A stretch of 33,404 nt of DNA from Streptomyces sp. CB01635 (lineage in GTDB: Bacteria > Actinomycetota > Actinomycetes > Streptomycetales > Streptomycetaceae). Under the pieces are notes generated by a model. The model was not told where the DNA came from, ran no database searches, and saw nothing but the letters and a program-made list of their open reading frames with translations. A program made the position numbers and the translations under genes. The DNA lies in NCBI RefSeq assembly GCF_002803065.1, contig NZ_NNBL01000023.1:1-33404 (forward strand), given 5' to 3'. This document shows, in pieces, positions 23,760 to 31,035 of this stretch (position 1 is its first letter; each line of letters starts with the position of its first letter).

Positions 23760-24221
23760 ATGACCATTCAGGCGCGTATGGAGAGCCCGGCCCAGCTCAT
23801 TCCCGGGGCTATGCAGCCCGTGCTGGCGCTTCTGAAGGCCACCCGTGAGGGCGGTGTTCCCGGGAGCACGCTCGAACTGGTGCATCTGCGGGCCAGTCAG
23901 ATCAATGGGTGCAGCTACTGCGTCGACGCCGGCGTGCGCAGTGCGCGTAAGGGCGGGGAGAGTGATGACCGGCTGTTCGCCGTCGCCGCCTGGCGTGAGG
24001 CGCCGTACTTCACTGACGCCGAGCGGGCCGCGCTGGCCCTTGCCGAGGCGGTGACCCGGCTTGCCGACTCCACGGACCCGGTGCCGGACGCCGTCTGGGA
24101 CGAGGCCGCCCGTCACTACGACGAGCGCGGGCTCGCGGCGCTGATACTCATGATCGGCGTCACCAATCTCTTCAACCGGTTCAACGTGACCACCCGGCAG
24201 CCGGCGGGCGCGAGTTGGTAG
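23760..24221 (+). CDS. AhpD/carboxymuconolactone decarboxylase family protein
   Basis: This 153-residue cytoplasmic protein belongs to the AhpD-like family. The core 'LVHLRASQINGCSYCVDAG' contains the redox-active Cys-Ser-Tyr-Cys pair (Cys51 and Cys54), followed by 'DDRLFAVAAWREAPYFTDAERAALALAEAVTRL', the usual helical signature. Such proteins act as alkylhydroperoxidases, or as related enzymes, when the cysteines are present, so peroxide detoxification is the best guess. The ATG at 23760 is preceded by GGAGGA (23748-23753) with six bases between. It is divergent from the repeat-protein gene. A complex hairpin at 24346-24403 follows. Confidence 0.87.
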   Translation: MTIQARMESPAQLIPGAMQPVLALLKATREGGVPGSTLELVHLRASQINGCSYCVDAGVRSARKGGESDDRLFAVAAWREAPYFTDAERAALALAEAVTRLADSTDPVPDAVWDEAARHYDERGLAALILMIGVTNLFNRFNVTTRQPAGASW

Positions 24222-24267
24222 GGCCGGGCGGGAGGGGTGTGCCGCTCCACCACTGCGCGCTTCGTCC

Positions 24268-24288
24268 ATAGGCGATAGGCGATAGGCG
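24268..24288. repeat. ATAGGCG tandem repeat, three copies
   Basis: Three perfect 7-bp units at 24268-24274, 24275-24281 and 24282-24288. Confidence 0.85.
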
Positions 24289-24306
24289 ATTCCCGCTCTC
24301 CATTGC

Positions 24307-24336
24307 GCGAGTTCAGTGTTCGGAATGCGAGTTCAG
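24307..24336. repeat. GCGAGTTCAG direct repeat pair, 20-bp spacing
   Basis: Identical 10-mers at 24307-24316 and 24327-24336. The 20-base period puts them on about the same face of the helix, which suits paired protein binding sites. Confidence 0.6.
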
Positions 24337-24345
24337 AGTTGATTA

Positions 24346-24403
24346 CGCGGCCCGGTCCGGCGGGCCCGCCTCGGCTTGAGGTGGGCGACTGGGCCGGGCC
24401 GCG
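24346..24403 (+). terminator. Nested hairpin between AhpD-like gene and sigma factor gene
   Basis: The outer stem is CGCGGCCCGG (24346-24355) with 24394-24403; the inner stem is GCCCGCCTC (24364-24372) with 24378-24386, containing one wobble and a five-base loop. It lies 125 bases after the AhpD-like stop and about 125 before the sigma factor start, so it may end the first gene or regulate the second. Confidence 0.6.
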
Positions 24404-24528
24404 TCGTATCGTGCGGCGGATCGTAGCGTGAGCGCCGCAAGGTCTCGGTTGGAACGCGGCGTCGCTGAAACATCCCGTCCGCCTCACCGCATCTAAAAGG
24501 TGTGGGGCGATGAGGGGGAGGGCGCCTG

Positions 24529-25035
24529 ATGAGGCGGTCCAAGGAGAGCGGGTTCCGGGAGTTCGCGGAGGCCCGGACAGGACACCTGTTCCGTTCGGCA
24601 TGCCTGTTGACCAGTGGCGATACGCACTTCGCCGAGGATCTGGTGCAGGAGACGCTGGGGCGGATGTACGTGGTGTGGGGGCGGTCGTCACGGGTCGGGA
24701 ACCCGGCGGCGTACGCCCAGACCGTCCTCATACGTGCCTTCCTCGCGCACCAGCGGCGGCGTTCCGCACAGGAGCGGCCCAGCGATGAGCTTCCGGAGAC
24801 CTCGCACAGCACGCCGGGTGACGCCTCGCTGCGGATCACTCTTCTCGACGCGCTGCGACAGCTGCCGCCGAAGGACCGGGCAGTGATCGTGCTGCGGTAC
24901 TGGGAGGACCGGTCCGTGATGGAGACCGCGGAGATTCTGAACGTCAGCTCGGCGGCGGTGCGTACGCGGAGCACGCGGGCGCTGGCGCGGCTGCGGGAAC
25001 AACTGGGCGGCAGCGTAGCCGAGTTCGCCGCGTAA
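24529..25035 (+). CDS. SigE-family RNA polymerase sigma factor (ECF)
   Basis: This 168-residue sigma-70 family factor has region 2 at about residues 10-75 ('FAEDLVQETLGRMYVVWGR' is region 2.2, followed by 'NPAAYAQTVLIRAFLAHQRRR' of 2.3-2.4) and region 4 at about 105-155 ('LPPKDRAVIVLRYWEDRSVMETAEILNVSSAAVRTRSTRALARLRE', a clear helix-turn-helix). The length and 'SVMETAEIL' pattern fit the Streptomyces 'SigE-fam_strep' group; this is not the SigE cell-wall factor itself. The ATG at 24529 has GGGGGAGG upstream. The adjacent membrane protein gene begins 40 bases after the stop, so they are probably co-transcribed. Signal and regulon unknown. Confidence 0.88.
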   Translation: MRRSKESGFREFAEARTGHLFRSACLLTSGDTHFAEDLVQETLGRMYVVWGRSSRVGNPAAYAQTVLIRAFLAHQRRRSAQERPSDELPETSHSTPGDASLRITLLDALRQLPPKDRAVIVLRYWEDRSVMETAEILNVSSAAVRTRSTRALARLREQLGGSVAEFAA

Positions 25036-25075
25036 TGAGCTTGACTCGATCTTGTGTGAGGAGTGGTGGTTCGGC

Positions 25076-26350
25076 ATGTCAGGAACAGACGAAGACCGTG
25101 ACCAGGAAGCTTTCGTGGGTGGTTTCGGGGAGGCCCTGCGGATAACCGGTGAGACGTTCAACGCCGCGGGTGGGCCGCTGGTCGACGGTGGCGTGGCACG
25201 CGGCCGGCGCAGGTTGCGGCGGAGGCGGGCCGCGACCGTCACCGGGAGCTTCGCCGCGCTCGCCGCGGTCGGATTCGGTGCGTCGTACGCCGCCGGGGCC
25301 TTCGGGGCCGAGGCCGGGCACGGCAGCCCGGTGGCCGCGCAGCCCAAGCCGGGCAGCACGACTGAGGGGAAGACGAGCGCGCCGGGTGAAGGGCCGCAGT
25401 TCTCGGCCAGCCACCTGATCAAGACCCTCGAAGGTCTGCTGCCCGACGGCAAGTTCAGCAGCGAGTCGGGCCGCGGTACGGAGGACGAGCTCGGGCCACT
25501 GGCCTCGGTCGTCTTCGACGACGGCAAGGGCAAGGCGGCCATCGGGCTGAGTCTGGGCCGGGTCGACCCTGAGAGCACGAGGGTCGCGGAACAGCTCGCC
25601 TGCCCCGCGAAGGTCTACACGCCGTACGACTCCTGCTCGAGCAAGACGCTGACCGACGGCTCCAGGCTGCTGCTCCTGCAGGGCTACGAGTATCCGGACA
25701 AGCGCGCGGACACCAAGTGGTGGCACGCGTACGTGGTGACGCCGGAGGGCTTCACCGTCGATGCCAGCGAATGGAATGCGCCGGCGGAGAAGGGCGAACC
25801 CGTCTCCCGGGCCGAACCACCGCTCAGCATTACGCAGTTGAAGGCTTTGGTGACCTCGAAGGAGTGGCGTCCGATGCTGCGGGCGCTGCCGAAGCCGCAG
25901 GACGAGCCCGTGCAGCAGCCGGTCCCGCAGGCCGTGAGCGGCGACACCATTCTCGAGAACCTCACCTCGCTGCTGCCGAAGAGTGCCAAGGTGACGACCC
26001 GCCAGGGCGACGACGGCTTCGCGTACGTGGTGGTGAACGACGGCAAGGGGGCGAGCCTCGTCCAGATCAATGTGCAGCCCAACATGTCGGATGTGGAGGG
26101 CGAGCTCTTCGGCTCAGGCGCGCAGACCTTGCCGGACGGCACGAAGGTCGTCACGCATCAAGGGCCCGGCGAGAAGGGAGGCCAGGGCGTGGTGATGTGG
26201 ACCGTGGACACGATCCGCAAGGACGGGTTCCGCGTGGTGATATCGGCGTTCAACTCAGGCACGCAGAACACCGCGGCCACGAGGGCGACGCCCGCGCTGA
26301 CCATGACGCAGCTCAAGGCGATAGCCACGAGTGAGAAGTGGCAGGGGTAG
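25076..26350 (+). CDS. Membrane-anchored protein with duplicated extracellular domain, sigma partner
   Basis: This 424-residue product follows the sigma factor gene. Residues about 1-55 are cytoplasmic and end in a strongly basic Arg-rich stretch; about 56-80 form one membrane helix ('AATVTGSFAALAAVGFGASYAAGAFG'). The outside part has two related domains of about 140 residues (about 110-275 and 295-424), shown by 'DTILENLTSLLP'/'SHLIKTLEGLLP' at their starts and 'LSITQLKALVTSKEW'/'LTMTQLKAIATSEKW' at their ends, with 'VVNDGKGA'/'VFDDGKGK' in the middle. I recognise no family. A membrane anti-sigma or signal-sensing role is suggested by the neighbour and topology, but no standard zinc-binding anti-sigma motif is seen. 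The ATG at 25076 follows GAGGAG at a long spacing; GTG 25052 is an alternative. Confidence 0.82.
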   Translation: MSGTDEDRDQEAFVGGFGEALRITGETFNAAGGPLVDGGVARGRRRLRRRRAATVTGSFAALAAVGFGASYAAGAFGAEAGHGSPVAAQPKPGSTTEGKTSAPGEGPQFSASHLIKTLEGLLPDGKFSSESGRGTEDELGPLASVVFDDGKGKAAIGLSLGRVDPESTRVAEQLACPAKVYTPYDSCSSKTLTDGSRLLLLQGYEYPDKRADTKWWHAYVVTPEGFTVDASEWNAPAEKGEPVSRAEPPLSITQLKALVTSKEWRPMLRALPKPQDEPVQQPVPQAVSGDTILENLTSLLPKSAKVTTRQGDDGFAYVVVNDGKGASLVQINVQPNMSDVEGELFGSGAQTLPDGTKVVTHQGPGEKGGQGVVMWTVDTIRKDGFRVVISAFNSGTQNTAATRATPALTMTQLKAIATSEKWQG

Positions 26351-26376
26351 GGCGGCGACAAGGGACACTCTCGGGG

Positions 26377-26411
26377 CTTGGTCCTTGGTCCTTGGTCCTT
26401 GGCCCTTTGTG
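26377..26411. repeat. CTTGGTC tandem repeat
   Basis: Perfect CTTGGTC units at 26377-26383, 26384-26390 and 26391-26397, then CTTGGCC (26398-26404) and CTTTGTG (26405-26411). It lies between convergent gene ends, with no coding role. Confidence 0.85.
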
Positions 26412-26518
26412 CTCGGCGACCGCCGACCGGTGTGCAGTATGCGCTGTTCAGTGATTGGTGATCGGTGGCCGCCGGGCTGTGAGCTCCGGGGTGTTGTGAG
26501 TGGCCTTGTAGAAGGGCG

Positions 26519-28210
26519 TCACTTCGCGTCGGCGTAGCACTTCACCACTGCGGTGGTGAAAGGGAAGTGGACCGGGGTGTCGCCGAATGTGAGGTCGCCG
26601 GCCAGTTCTGCGGCCACGCGGATCGCCGCGGTCACTGCTTCCGCTTCCTCTTCCGGGCAGTGCACGATCACCTCGTCGTGCTGGAAGAAGACCAGTTCCG
26701 CCGCCATCCCGGTGCAGGACTGGCGCAGGGCGGCGAGCATCAGGTCGGCCCAGTCGGCGGCGCTGCCCTGGACGACGAAGTTGCGGGCGAAGCGGCCGCG
26801 GGCGCGGGCGTTCGAGGAGGCGTAGCCGGGGGTGAACTCGGTGTCTCCCGATGCCTGTTCGGGCGTCGGGCCGTCCTGGGGGATGCCTGCCTCGTCCTGG
26901 TCGCCGGCGCCGGCGACCGGTGGGCAGGTGCGGCCGAGCCAGGTCCGTACGAGGCGGCCCTCCTCGCCCGCGCGGGCGGCGTCGTCGACGTAGGCGACGG
27001 CTTGTGGGAAGCGGCGGCGGAGGGCGGCGAGGTTCTTGAGGCCGTCGCCGGACGTCTGGCCGTACACCGCGCCGAGCACCGCCAGCTTTGCCTTGGCGCG
27101 GTCGCCGGAGAAGGCCCGGTCGGAGACGGATTGATAGAGGTCGGTCTCTCGCCCGGCTACCTCCATCAGGCCGGGGTCGCGGGAGATGGCGGCGAGGACG
27201 CGGGGTTCCATCTGGTCGGCGTCGGCGACGACGAGGCGCCAGCCCGGGTCGGCGACGACGGCACGGCGGATGACCTTGGGGATCTGGAGCGCGCCACCGC
27301 CATTGGTGACCCAGCGTCCCGTGACGGTGCCGCCGGGCAGGTACTCGGGGCGGAAGCGGCCGTCGCGGACCCAGTCCTGGAGCCAGGACCAGCCGTGTGC
27401 GGTGTAGATCCGGTACAGCTTCTTGTACTCGATCAGGGGCCGCACGGCCGGATGGTCGATCGACTCGATCTCCCAGCGGCGCGTGGACGTGATCTTGACG
27501 CCGGACTGGGCGAACGCCTTCACCACGTCGGCAGGCAGATCGGGGCGCACGCGACGGCCGAAGGCCTCGGACACCTCGTCGGCCAGTTCGGCGAGGCGGC
27601 GCGGTTCGCCGCCGCCCGCGTAGCGCTCGCCGAGCAGCTCGTGCAGTACGGAGCGGTGCACGTCGGCGCTCCAGGGGAGGCCCGCCGCGTTCATCTCGGC
27701 TGCCACGAGCATGGCCGCGGACTCGGCGGCGGTGAGCAGTCGCATCCGGCCCGGGTGGGCGGTGGCGTCGTGGCGGCGCTGCTGATCGGCGTACACCTCT
27801 ATGAGGTCTTCGAGGGGGACATGGACGGGTTGTGGTTCGAAGAGGGAGGACTGGGAGCCGGGGGTCGCGGCTCGTTGAGGGGGGTCCGGGGGGACGGCCG
27901 TGCCGTGGATCCTGGCCAGGGCGGCGGCCGCGGAGCGGGGTTCCCCGAAGCGGCCGGCGTGGCCGAGGAGGAGAGTCTCGGCGTCCTCGATGTCATAGCA
28001 GCGTGGTACGCGGACGCCCGCGGCGAGCAGGCGGGGATAGACGGCCGCTGTCGATCGCCAGATCCAGCGCGTGACGTCGGGGCGGGAGCGGACCGCTTCC
28101 GCGAGGCTGGTCTCGTGGCGGACCGGGGCGGCGGGTGCGCCGTCGGCACCGAGCGGCGCGAGCTGGGCTCCGCCGTCCTCGGTGGCCGCGATGGCCCACT
28201 TCTCGGTCAT
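26519..28210 (-). CDS. Family A DNA polymerase-like protein (PolA-like, actinobacterial)
   Basis: This 563-residue protein, commonly annotated in actinobacteria as bifunctional 3'-5' exonuclease/DNA polymerase, has family A polymerase motifs: motif A 'VVADADQMEPRVLA' (about 328), motif B 'RAKAKLAVLGAVYGQ' (about 375) and motif C 'FFQHDEVIVH' (His-Asp-Glu, about 510). There is no 5' nuclease domain, and the N-terminal 3'-5' exonuclease region (about 1-190) lacks the expected Asp-x-Glu metal site, so proofreading is doubtful. It is about two-thirds the length of Pol I. Role unknown; repair synthesis is a reasonable guess. The start ATG 28210 is favoured because the product then begins MTEKWAIAA; GTG 28234 is also in frame. 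Confidence 0.88.
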   Translation of the reverse strand: MTEKWAIAATEDGGAQLAPLGADGAPAAPVRHETSLAEAVRSRPDVTRWIWRSTAAVYPRLLAAGVRVPRCYDIEDAETLLLGHAGRFGEPRSAAAALARIHGTAVPPDPPQRAATPGSQSSLFEPQPVHVPLEDLIEVYADQQRRHDATAHPGRMRLLTAAESAAMLVAAEMNAAGLPWSADVHRSVLHELLGERYAGGGEPRRLAELADEVSEAFGRRVRPDLPADVVKAFAQSGVKITSTRRWEIESIDHPAVRPLIEYKKLYRIYTAHGWSWLQDWVRDGRFRPEYLPGGTVTGRWVTNGGGALQIPKVIRRAVVADPGWRLVVADADQMEPRVLAAISRDPGLMEVAGRETDLYQSVSDRAFSGDRAKAKLAVLGAVYGQTSGDGLKNLAALRRRFPQAVAYVDDAARAGEEGRLVRTWLGRTCPPVAGAGDQDEAGIPQDGPTPEQASGDTEFTPGYASSNARARGRFARNFVVQGSAADWADLMLAALRQSCTGMAAELVFFQHDEVIVHCPEEEAEAVTAAIRVAAELAGDLTFGDTPVHFPFTTAVVKCYADAK

Positions 28211-28332
28211 GTCGGTGAGTTTTACACCCGGCACTGACAGCGCCGGGTGCGTCGGGGCAGGCGGGGCGGTGGTGGTGCTCGTAGAGGTGACGGCGGGCGC
28301 CGACCGGGCGTGGGGCTGGGCCGGGATTCCCG

Positions 28333-29172
28333 TCAGCTGTCGCCGCCCTCGTCGATCAGGCGGCGGACCTCGCGGTCGATCAGGCCGAGGCGGGCCTCCG
28401 CGACCAGAGGGACGACCCTGCGTTGCCGGCGGGCCTCATGGAGGTCGATGTCGATGGTCACCAAGCTCGGTTCCCACTTGGGGGCCTGGGCCACGACCGT
28501 CCCGCGCGGGTCGACCACGCGGGAGCCACCCCAGAAGGAGGCGCCATGTTCATTGCCGACGCGGTTCACGAAGACGACCCAGCACTGGAGCATCTTCGCC
28601 GTGTAGGCGAGGAGCGTGTCCCAGTACAGGCCCGTGTCCATGGCCTCCGGGTCGAGTGTCGCCGCGCTGTTCGCGGGGACGATGACGACCTCGGCGCCGT
28701 CCTGCACGGCGAGCCACGGAAGGACCGGCTGCCAGGCGTCGTTGCAGACGAGGGTCGCGGCGCGGCCGTGGCCGTGCGGCAGGTCGTACGCGCGCACTTG
28801 CTGGCCGGGGCTGACGTGCTTGCGCTCTTCCCAGGCCAGGTAGTTCGGCAGGTACAACTTGCGGTGGGAATGGAGGAGTTGGCCACCTGCGTAGTAGGCG
28901 GAGGTGTTGTAGGCGCGCAGGCTGGTGTGTTCGTGCAGGCCGATCACGACATCCGCGCCGAGCGTCGAGAGGGCGGCCAGACGCGGGTCCGTCACCGGGA
29001 GGGAGGCGTCCTGGCGCAGGGCGCCGAGGTGATAGCCGTGCAGGCTCAGCTCGGGGAAGACCACGAGGTCGGCGCCCTGGGCCGCCGCCTGCTCGGTCTG
29101 CTCCCGGGCGACGGTCAGATTCGCGTCCACGTCGCCGAGCACACAGTCGGTCTGTGCAAGCGCCACTCTCAT
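28333..29172 (-). CDS. Carbon-nitrogen hydrolase (nitrilase superfamily)
   Basis: From the ATG at 29172 this is a 279-residue cytoplasmic protein. It has the nitrilase-superfamily triad: Glu41 in 'VVFPELSLHGYH', Lys near 105 in 'HRKLYLPNY' and Cys near 142 in 'LVCNDAWQP'. Length and the starting 'RVALAQTDCVLGDVDANL' fit the amidase branch (omega-amidase, N-carbamoylputrescine amidase and relatives) rather than true nitrile hydrolases. It should hydrolyse a C-N amide bond in a small molecule, substrate unknown. A -10-like GACGCT lies six bases before the start. The frame is open 57 bases further upstream to 29229, but without a better start. Confidence 0.87.
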   Translation of the reverse strand: MRVALAQTDCVLGDVDANLTVAREQTEQAAAQGADLVVFPELSLHGYHLGALRQDASLPVTDPRLAALSTLGADVVIGLHEHTSLRAYNTSAYYAGGQLLHSHRKLYLPNYLAWEERKHVSPGQQVRAYDLPHGHGRAATLVCNDAWQPVLPWLAVQDGAEVVIVPANSAATLDPEAMDTGLYWDTLLAYTAKMLQCWVVFVNRVGNEHGASFWGGSRVVDPRGTVVAQAPKWEPSLVTIDIDLHEARRQRRVVPLVAEARLGLIDREVRRLIDEGGDS

Positions 29173-29246
29173 CCCTCGAGCGTCGCAGTGTCCGGCGGAG
29201 TCGGCATCCGCAGGGGCGGGTGGCGTCATGGCTGGCGGAGGCGGGG

Positions 29247-29313
29247 TCCTCGTGGGCGGCGCGTGCCGGCGACCCTGCGTGCCCTGGGCCCGCGCCGGCT
29301 CACCCCACGAGGA
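29247..29313 (-). terminator. Terminator of the oxidoreductase gene
   Basis: TCCTCGTGGG (29247-29256) pairs exactly with 29304-29313, and CGGCGCG (29257-29263) with CGCGCCG (29291-29297), giving an extended stem just after the oxidoreductase stop, read on the minus strand. Confidence 0.6.
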
Positions 29314-29334
29314 TCACCAGGACCACCTGCCTCC

Positions 29335-30261
29335 TCAGTCCACCAGCAGCACCAGCTTGCCCCGCACGTGGCCCGTCTCGCTCAGGGTCTGTGCCTTGGC
29401 CGCGTCGCGGAGGGGGAACGTGTCGGCGATCGAGATGTGAAGTTTGCCGTCCGCGGCGAGTGCGGCCTGGTGGGTGAGGCCCTCGCGGGCCTTGGCACGG
29501 TCGGTGCCGCCGGACGCGAAGGTCACGTCGTACTTGGCGGCGTCGGGGTCGGCGATGGTGACGACCCGGTCCGGCGTGCCTCCGCGGAGTTCGACCGAGT
29601 CCGCCAGCGCGCCCTTGCCCGCCGCGTCGAACACCGCGTCCACGCCCTGCGGGGCCACCGCGCGCACCCGCTCCACAAGCCCGTCCCCGTATGCGACGGG
29701 GACGGCGCCGATGGAGCGCAGATACTCGTGATTGGCGGGGGAGGCCGTGCCGATCACCGTCGCGCCGAGGGCCACGGCCAGCTGCACGCCCATCGAGCCG
29801 ACCGCGCCCGCGGCGCCGTGGATCAGCAGCGTCTCGCCGCTGCGTACGCCGAGCAGGTCGAGGACGCGCTGGGCCGTTTCGCCGGCGATGGGGAGGGTGG
29901 CCGCCGCGGCGGGTTCGAGTCCGGTGGGCCGCGGGGTGACGGCGGAGGCCTGAGCCAGGGCATAGGCGGCGTACGCGCCGGTCTCGCTCCAGCCGAGGAC
30001 TTCGTCGCCGACCGAGAGGCCGGTGACGCCCTCGCCGAGCTCGTCGACGGTTCCGGCGAACTCGTTGCCGGGCACAGCCGGCAGGGAGGTCGGGAAAGCC
30101 TGCTCCATCCAGCCGTTCCTGATCTTGTACTCGATGGGGTTGACCCCGACGGCCGCGACTTTCACCCGGACCTGGCCGGGACCCGCGTGCGGCTCCTCGA
30201 TGTCGCCCTTGAAGCGCAGTACCTCGGGTCCGCCGAACTCCTCGAAAACGATGGCTTCCAT
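29335..30261 (-). CDS. NADP-dependent quinone-oxidoreductase-type MDR protein
   Basis: This 308-residue medium-chain dehydrogenase/reductase starts at ATG 30261, eight bases after AGAGGAAG. N-terminal GroES-like domain (about 1-120) includes 'VGVNPIEYKIRNG' and 'VPGNEFAGTVDELGEGVTGLSVGDEV'. The Rossmann domain (about 125-260) begins with 'LIHGAAGAVGSMGVQLA', a typical NADP-binding loop. The catalytic-zinc ligand pattern of alcohol dehydrogenases is not seen, so it belongs with the quinone oxidoreductases. It probably reduces quinones or enones in the cytoplasm. The reading frame stays open to 30702 upstream, but the extension is low-complexity and overlaps a divergent remnant, so it is not used. 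Confidence 0.9.
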   Translation of the reverse strand: MEAIVFEEFGGPEVLRFKGDIEEPHAGPGQVRVKVAAVGVNPIEYKIRNGWMEQAFPTSLPAVPGNEFAGTVDELGEGVTGLSVGDEVLGWSETGAYAAYALAQASAVTPRPTGLEPAAAATLPIAGETAQRVLDLLGVRSGETLLIHGAAGAVGSMGVQLAVALGATVIGTASPANHEYLRSIGAVPVAYGDGLVERVRAVAPQGVDAVFDAAGKGALADSVELRGGTPDRVVTIADPDAAKYDVTFASGGTDRAKAREGLTHQAALAADGKLHISIADTFPLRDAAKAQTLSETGHVRGKLVLLVD

Positions 30262-30508
30262 GCCGGTGTCTTCCTCTCGCTTCACTGCTTCTTCGAACCG
30301 GGTGGGGCTGGTGCGGGACTGGTGCGGGGCTGGTCCTGCTGGTGTCCTCCGGTGTTCCCTGGCGATCTCGTACGTTCTCTTGAGCTCTGCAGAGTCACGT
30401 TCTTCAGAGTCGATCGTCGCCGGGGCCGGGCCGCCCCGCCCTTCGAACCGTTCTGCCTGTCCGAAGGACCGGCCTACCGGCGCACGCACGAGTCGTACGC
30501 TCGAAGCC
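30262..30508. other. 247-bp divergent intergenic region
   Basis: No intact gene is seen here. A short imperfect direct repeat (CTGGTGCGGG) occurs at about 30309-30318 and 30321-30330. The region should hold the oxidoreductase promoter on the minus strand; I found no convincing hexamers. On the plus strand TACGCT (30496-30501) lies seven bases before the ATG of the LuxR-type remnant. Confidence 0.4.
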
Positions 30509-30906
30509 ATGGCCCATCCCATCGGGCCCGCAGGCACACCCTCGGCAACCGCGCTCGCCATGGCACAACCACCCGAGACGTTCGTGGATTCCGAGGCAGT
30601 CACGGGTCGGGCCGGCGCACGCCTCGATGTGCTTGGCGGCCGGCTCGACGTGGACGCGGTGCCGGGCTGGGGTAAGACGGTCACGGCGATGGTTCCCCTC
30701 ACCGCGCCCCGCGCCGAGGCCGCCCACCCCCTGGCCGACCTCGGCCGCCGTGAGCTGGAGGTCCTCTCCCACCTCGCCCGGGGTCACCGCAACCGGGTGA
30801 TCGCGCAGGACCTGCACATCAGCGAGTCCACGGTGGAGTTCCATGTGGCGAACATCCTGTCGAAGCTGGAGGTGGGATCCAGAGGTGAGGCTGTGGCCAG
30901 TTCCAC
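30509..30906 (+). pseudogene. Truncated HATPase-LuxR regulator remnant
   Basis: From the ATG at 30509 the frame encodes about 35 nondescript residues, then 'GARLDVLGGRLDVDAVPGWGKTVTAMVPL', which matches the end of a histidine-kinase ATPase domain, then a LuxR helix-turn-helix: 'LGRRELEVLSHLARGHRNRVIAQDLHISESTVEFHVANILSKLEVGSRGEA'. A full-length regulator would need 100 or more extra residues upstream, where only the oxidoreductase promoter region exists. Downstream of the helix-turn-helix no stop occurs in frame until 31432; the frame passes into the 16-bp array and then the antisense of the permease gene, so the original C-terminus is lost. A -10-like TACGCT seven bases before the start may drive a leaderless transcript. 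A decayed or chimeric gene is the best reading; a short functional DNA-binding protein is not excluded. Confidence 0.65.
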
Positions 30907-30925
30907 GCGGCGGCGTGACAAGGGC

Positions 30926-31021
30926 GGCATCCGCCGCGCTCGGCATCCGCCGCATCCGGCACCCTCCGCGCCTGGCACTCGCCGCGTCCGGCACACGCCG
31001 CATTCGGCACCCGTCGCCCCG
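30926..31021. repeat. Six-copy 16-bp tandem repeat (GGCAYCCGCCGCRTCC type)
   Basis: Six abutting 16-bp units start at 30926, 30942, 30958, 30974, 30990 and 31006. All begin GGCA, and most read GGCA(T/C)(C/T/A)CGCCGC then a variable end; the third (GGCACCCTCCGCGCCT) and last (GGCACCCGTCGCCCCG) diverge most. The period is not a multiple of three, so it is not a coding repeat. It lies between the LuxR remnant and the permease stop. Confidence 0.9.
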
Positions 31022-31035
31022 TCACCCGAGCGCTC

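Larger units (their letters stand above)
24222..24528. other. 307-bp repeat- and hairpin-rich gap before the sigma factor gene
   Basis: No gene is seen. It holds a triple ATAGGCG repeat (24268-24288), a pair of GCGAGTTCAG sites 20 bases apart (24307-24336), a nested hairpin (24346-24403) and a GGAAC (24451-24455) with CGTC (24476-24479) 20 bases further, which faintly resembles an ECF-type promoter but is spaced too widely for confidence. The ribosome site GGGGGAGG precedes the ATG at 24529. Confidence 0.6.

Noticed and set aside
21759..26350. tRNA-integrated genomic island
   Set aside because: Genes after the tRNA look accessory, but I found no copy of the tRNA 3' end downstream and no integrase, so there is no direct evidence of site-specific integration.
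26567..30675. Long plus-strand open frames opposite the polymerase, nitrilase and oxidoreductase genes
   Set aside because: Shadows of minus-strand genes with strong catalytic motifs.
30262..30702. N-terminal extension of the oxidoreductase to 30702
   Set aside because: Low-complexity sequence not seen in the MDR family; a good ribosome site supports the start at 30261.
30926..31021. CRISPR array
   Set aside because: Units are contiguous 16-mers with no spacers, and no cas genes are present.
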